Positions 61,284-64,000 of a stretch of DNA of 64,000 bases are shown here, one piece after another; the stretch's first letter is position 1; every line of letters begins with the position of its first letter. The DNA lies in the NCBI RefSeq assembly GCF_009176305.1, contig NZ_BLAJ01000001.1:1054001-1118000 (forward strand), read 5' to 3'. Both the position numbers and the translations under genes were made by a program. This DNA is from Martinezella dioscoreae. GTDB lineage: Bacteria; Pseudomonadota; Alphaproteobacteria; Rhizobiales; Rhizobiaceae. The notes beneath the pieces were generated by a model. The model saw only the letters and a program-made list of their open reading frames with translations, made no database searches and was not told where the DNA came from.

Positions 61284-63833
61284 ATGTTTTTCATTGATCG
61301 TCTTTTGCAAGGCCGCAGGATTGTCACCAAGGTTCTAATTTTTGTGGTACCGCTGGTGGTTCTCATCGCCGGTGTCGGCCTCGTCGGTTATCACACCGCC
61401 AATATTCTGAACGGTCACATGACCGTGACGCGCGCCACGATCGAAAATATCAGCGATTTCGAGAACCTGCAGGCCGCCCTCCAGGAATTCAACGGATCGC
61501 CTTCGGAAGAGACGCGCCAGGCACTGGCCGACAAGATCGATGCGCAGGAACAGGGTGTCCGTCGATTGAGCGGGCTGCTCAGCGACGATCAGCGCGCCAA
61601 AATCGTTCCGGTCACCGAGCTCGCCGCCAAGATGCGCACGCAGGAAGCCACGCTCTGGTCTATCAAACAGAAGCAGGACAGCGACGTCGAAGCCATCCGG
61701 AAGGCGGTGCAAAATGTCGAGGCGACCGCCAAGGCGGCCGGCAAGCAAATCGACATCATCCGCAAGGATTTCAGCGACAAGGAGACCTTTGCCAAGGAAC
61801 TGCTTTACGATGCTGCGGCCTATAAGGGCCTTTCGGAGAAGATGAGCAATCTGCGCATTCAAGTCCAAATGGCAGCCGACTCCACGGAAGAAATTTCCGA
61901 TGCACGCACCTACGCCGATGCCATCTTGAAGCAGGTGACGGTTTCAAAGGCGCTGGTTTCAAAGCGCGGTGCGGGCCTGGTCGCGAATGCCTCCGATGCT
62001 GCCGACAAGCTCGACGCGGTACTGAAGGGTTCCGGCACGCCCGATCAGAAGGTCGAGGCCATGGGGCCGATCCTGCAGAGCTTCGTGAAGATCGAAGGCG
62101 AGATGACGCTGCAATCGGCCAAGAACAGCGATACCGCCGCCGATCGTTTCGTCAGCCTCGACAAGATCATCGATGGCCAGAAGGAGCTTCTGGATCACGT
62201 GGATCAGGCACTCGGTCTCGTCGATCGCCTGACCCTGCATGCCTCGCGTATGGAAAATGTCCGCGATGCTGCATCGCGCGAGCCAGTACTTGCGGACCTG
62301 AAGGATTTGCAAAGCGTTGCTGCCAGGATTTCGGAACTTGGCCAGACCAACGCCACCATGCGTGATTTTTCCACTCACATGAAGCCGCTGATCGACGGCC
62401 TGACCAGTGGATCGGCCGATCTGCTTCAGACGGCTGCCGACTGGAAGACGACGCGCGTTCAGTCCAATACCCTACTGGCCGATGCGATGACCTCGCTGCG
62501 TGGCTTTGTCGCCCAGGCGCAGGAACTCGGCAAGGAAGACAGCGAGCGCTCGGCCAATGTCTCGGTCATCGCCATGATCGTCGGCACGCTGCTTGCCATC
62601 ATCGGCGGCCTCATGCTGGTGGAAACCCTGCGCGGTCCGCTGAAGCGTGTCACCGATGTCATGACGCGCCTTGCCAGCGGCGACTTGGAAGTCGCGATCG
62701 ACGGCCGCAATCGCGGAGACGAGATCGGCGACATGGTGCGCTCCGTCAGCGTCTTCCGCGATGCCGCGCTCGAAAATGTCCGGCTGGAGCGGGAGGCTGA
62801 AAGCGCCCGTGCGCTCTCCGCCGAAGAGGCTGCCCGCCGCGCCGCCGAGCGCGCCCGCATCGAAGCCGAGCAGAAGCAGGCGCTCAATGCGCTGGCCGAT
62901 GTTCTCGCCAAGCTTGCCGACGGCAATCTGGAGGAGAGCATGCGTGAGGATCTTTCCGCCGATTTCGTGGAAATGGCCTTCACCTATAATCATGCGGTCG
63001 AAGCTCTGCGCGAAACCCTGACGGACGTTCGCTATACGGCCGAGGAAATCAAGGGCGGCACCGGCAACCTTGCGATGTCGGCTGACGATCTGGCGCGGCG
63101 CACCGAACAGCAGGCAGCGGCCCTCGAAGAAAGCTCGCGGGCGCTGCATCGCCTCAGCGACGTCGTGCGTTCGACTGCCGATCGTGCACGGCAGACCGCA
63201 AGCTCCGTCAACGAGACGCAGGCTTATGCGACGCAATCGGGCGAAGTGGTTGCCAAGGCTGTGGGCGCCATGAGCGAGATCAATCGTTCCTCCGAGAAGA
63301 TCGCCACGATCATCGGCGTCATCGACGAGATCGCCTTCCAGACCAACCTCTTGGCGCTAAATGCAGGGGTCGAGGCAGCCCGTGCCGGCGAAGCGGGCCG
63401 CGGCTTTGCCGTCGTCGCCCAGGAGGTGCGCGAACTGGCGCAGCGCTGTGCCAATGCGGCGAAGGAGATCAAGGGCCTGATTTCGGCAAGTTCTGCCCAA
63501 GTGCAGAATGGCGTACATCTGGTCGAGCAGACCGGCGCGGCGCTGGCTGAGATCATCAACCATGTCACCGGCGTCCAGCGGCTCGTTGCCGATATTTCGT
63601 CTGCCACTACCGAGCAGTCGACCGGTATTGAGGAAGTGACCCGCGCCGTCTCTGAAGTCGAGCTGATCACGCAGCGCAACGCGGCCATGGTTGAGGAGAA
63701 CAATGCGGAGATCCACGGCCTTCGCCAACGGGTCGACATGCTGTCGGAAAAGATTGATCGCTTCCGCACCGGCGATAGCGAGGTGGAATATGCGAGCCAC
63801 AGCAGTACGGATGCGCGGTATCGCGCCGCATAA
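61284..63833 (+). CDS. Methyl-accepting chemotaxis protein with long periplasmic domain
   Basis: An 849-residue chemoreceptor: span 1 at about 18-37, a helical periplasmic domain of nearly 390 residues, span 2 at about 425-447 (VIAMIVGTLLAIIGGLMLV), a HAMP domain, a second HAMP-like segment (about 545-585) and the signalling domain with the tip EIAFQTNLLALNAGVEAARAGEAGRGFAVVAQEVRELAQR split by no insertions. No C-terminal NWETF-like pentapeptide is seen. I chose ATG 61284 (GAGG six bases upstream) over ATG 61233, whose ribosome site is too close. Confidence 0.9.
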   Translation: MFFIDRLLQGRRIVTKVLIFVVPLVVLIAGVGLVGYHTANILNGHMTVTRATIENISDFENLQAALQEFNGSPSEETRQALADKIDAQEQGVRRLSGLLSDDQRAKIVPVTELAAKMRTQEATLWSIKQKQDSDVEAIRKAVQNVEATAKAAGKQIDIIRKDFSDKETFAKELLYDAAAYKGLSEKMSNLRIQVQMAADSTEEISDARTYADAILKQVTVSKALVSKRGAGLVANASDAADKLDAVLKGSGTPDQKVEAMGPILQSFVKIEGEMTLQSAKNSDTAADRFVSLDKIIDGQKELLDHVDQALGLVDRLTLHASRMENVRDAASREPVLADLKDLQSVAARISELGQTNATMRDFSTHMKPLIDGLTSGSADLLQTAADWKTTRVQSNTLLADAMTSLRGFVAQAQELGKEDSERSANVSVIAMIVGTLLAIIGGLMLVETLRGPLKRVTDVMTRLASGDLEVAIDGRNRGDEIGDMVRSVSVFRDAALENVRLEREAESARALSAEEAARRAAERARIEAEQKQALNALADVLAKLADGNLEESMREDLSADFVEMAFTYNHAVEALRETLTDVRYTAEEIKGGTGNLAMSADDLARRTEQQAAALEESSRALHRLSDVVRSTADRARQTASSVNETQAYATQSGEVVAKAVGAMSEINRSSEKIATIIGVIDEIAFQTNLLALNAGVEAARAGEAGRGFAVVAQEVRELAQRCANAAKEIKGLISASSAQVQNGVHLVEQTGAALAEIINHVTGVQRLVADISSATTEQSTGIEEVTRAVSEVELITQRNAAMVEENNAEIHGLRQRVDMLSEKIDRFRTGDSEVEYASHSSTDARYRAA

Positions 63834-63866
63834 AGCGGTGCTTTAGATAAGGCTAATAACCGATTG

Positions 63867-63896
63867 ATGCGCCGGGCTAATGGTTCGGCGCATTTT
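63867..63896 (+). terminator. Terminator of the chemoreceptor gene
   Basis: Eight-base arms ATGCGCCG and CGGCGCAT around an 11-base loop, running into TTTT, 34 bases after the stop. Confidence 0.75.
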
Positions 63897-63936
63897 GATT
63901 GAAGCTTACTGTCGCGATCACGGCGCCGTGGACGAA

Positions 63937-64000
63937 TTACCGGCCGAGATTCAGCGTTTCACCATCGGCGGGGATTAACAGGTGCGACGGATCGAGGCCG
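63937..64000 (-). CDS. 3' end of a gene cut by the right edge, unknown
   Basis: On the minus strand an open frame enters from the window edge and ends at a TAA at 63937-63939. The last 20 residues (GLDPSHLLIPADGETLNLGR) look protein-like and would be the C-terminus of a gene convergent with the chemoreceptor. Too little is visible to assign a family. Confidence 0.4.
   Translation of the reverse strand, partial: GLDPSHLLIPADGETLNLGR

Noticed and set aside
1-64000. CRISPR arrays, rRNA or tRNA genes, insertion sequences
   Set aside because: Looked for across the window; no spaced short direct repeats, tRNA-like TTCGA loops in context, or transposase genes were seen.

Overview
The window reads as chromosomal DNA from a fast-growing Rhizobium or close relative. 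The main reason is a complete six-gene acpXL-lpxXL cluster at 2.5-7.9 kb, which makes and attaches the very-long-chain (27-hydroxyoctacosanoate-type) acyl group of rhizobial lipid A. Supporting signs are B12 genes of the aerobic alphaproteobacterial type, Zur-type palindromes around a znu locus, a usg gene, a TIGR02281-type aspartic protease, dispersed palindromic repeats of a kind common in Rhizobiales, and high GC. Most of the window is ordinary core or transport gene content, and genes are tightly packed with many 4-base ATGA overlaps.

Layout. 0-1.7 kb: cobC (cut by the left edge) and cobD. 1.8-2.3 kb: an L,D-transpeptidase. 2.5-7.9 kb: acpXL, fabZXL, fabF2XL, fabF1XL, adh2XL, lpxXL. 8.2-8.9 kb: a PAS-domain protein. 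8.9-13.5 kb: a zinc-homeostasis locus (a possible small Cys-rich ORF, zigA-like COG0523 GTPase, znuA, znuC, znuB, zur) with Zur-like palindromes in both control regions. 13.6-16.6 kb: gamma carbonic anhydrase, FAH-family hydrolase, dusA, a nested inverted repeat, cspA. 16.9-18.8 kb: a clearly AT-rich two-gene island, an OLD/AbiL-like AAA ATPase plus a DUF4276 protein with Toprim-like acidic motifs; this is the best candidate for an undescribed defence-type system. 18.9-25 kb: class III cyclase, SRPBCC protein, uvrB, MFS carrier. 25-32.3 kb: envelope-related genes (secreted protein, RDD protein, two large Sel1-repeat proteins, membrane protein, acyl-CoA thioesterase, extensin-like lipoprotein, small membrane protein).

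32.7-40.8 kb: ABC-2 exporter, folC, GNAT, DMT exporter, aspartic protease, DUF1289, cobS, cobT, dgkA. 40.9-45.3 kb: membrane histidine kinase, SNase-like nuclease coupled to an Fe-S-type uracil-DNA glycosylase, Lrp regulator, hydroxyisobutyrate-dehydrogenase-type enzyme. 45.5-49.5 kb: sulfonate use (ssuA, then ssuDCB) with a shared motif in front of ssuA and ssuD. 49.5-51.2 kb: a GST-ArsR-SRPBCC operon behind two related palindromes. 51.2-53.2 kb: methyltransferase, DUF2270 protein, usg. 53.4-55.9 kb: polar amino-acid ABC permeases and binding protein without an ATPase gene. 56.3-58.8 kb: an OmpA-domain protein with a very long low-complexity region. 58.9-64 kb: mobB, mobA, a DMT exporter, a large chemoreceptor, and the 3' end of one more gene at the right edge.

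Starts were chosen from ribosome-binding sites, overlaps and family N-termini. Functions are read from motifs and remembered families, with no database search.
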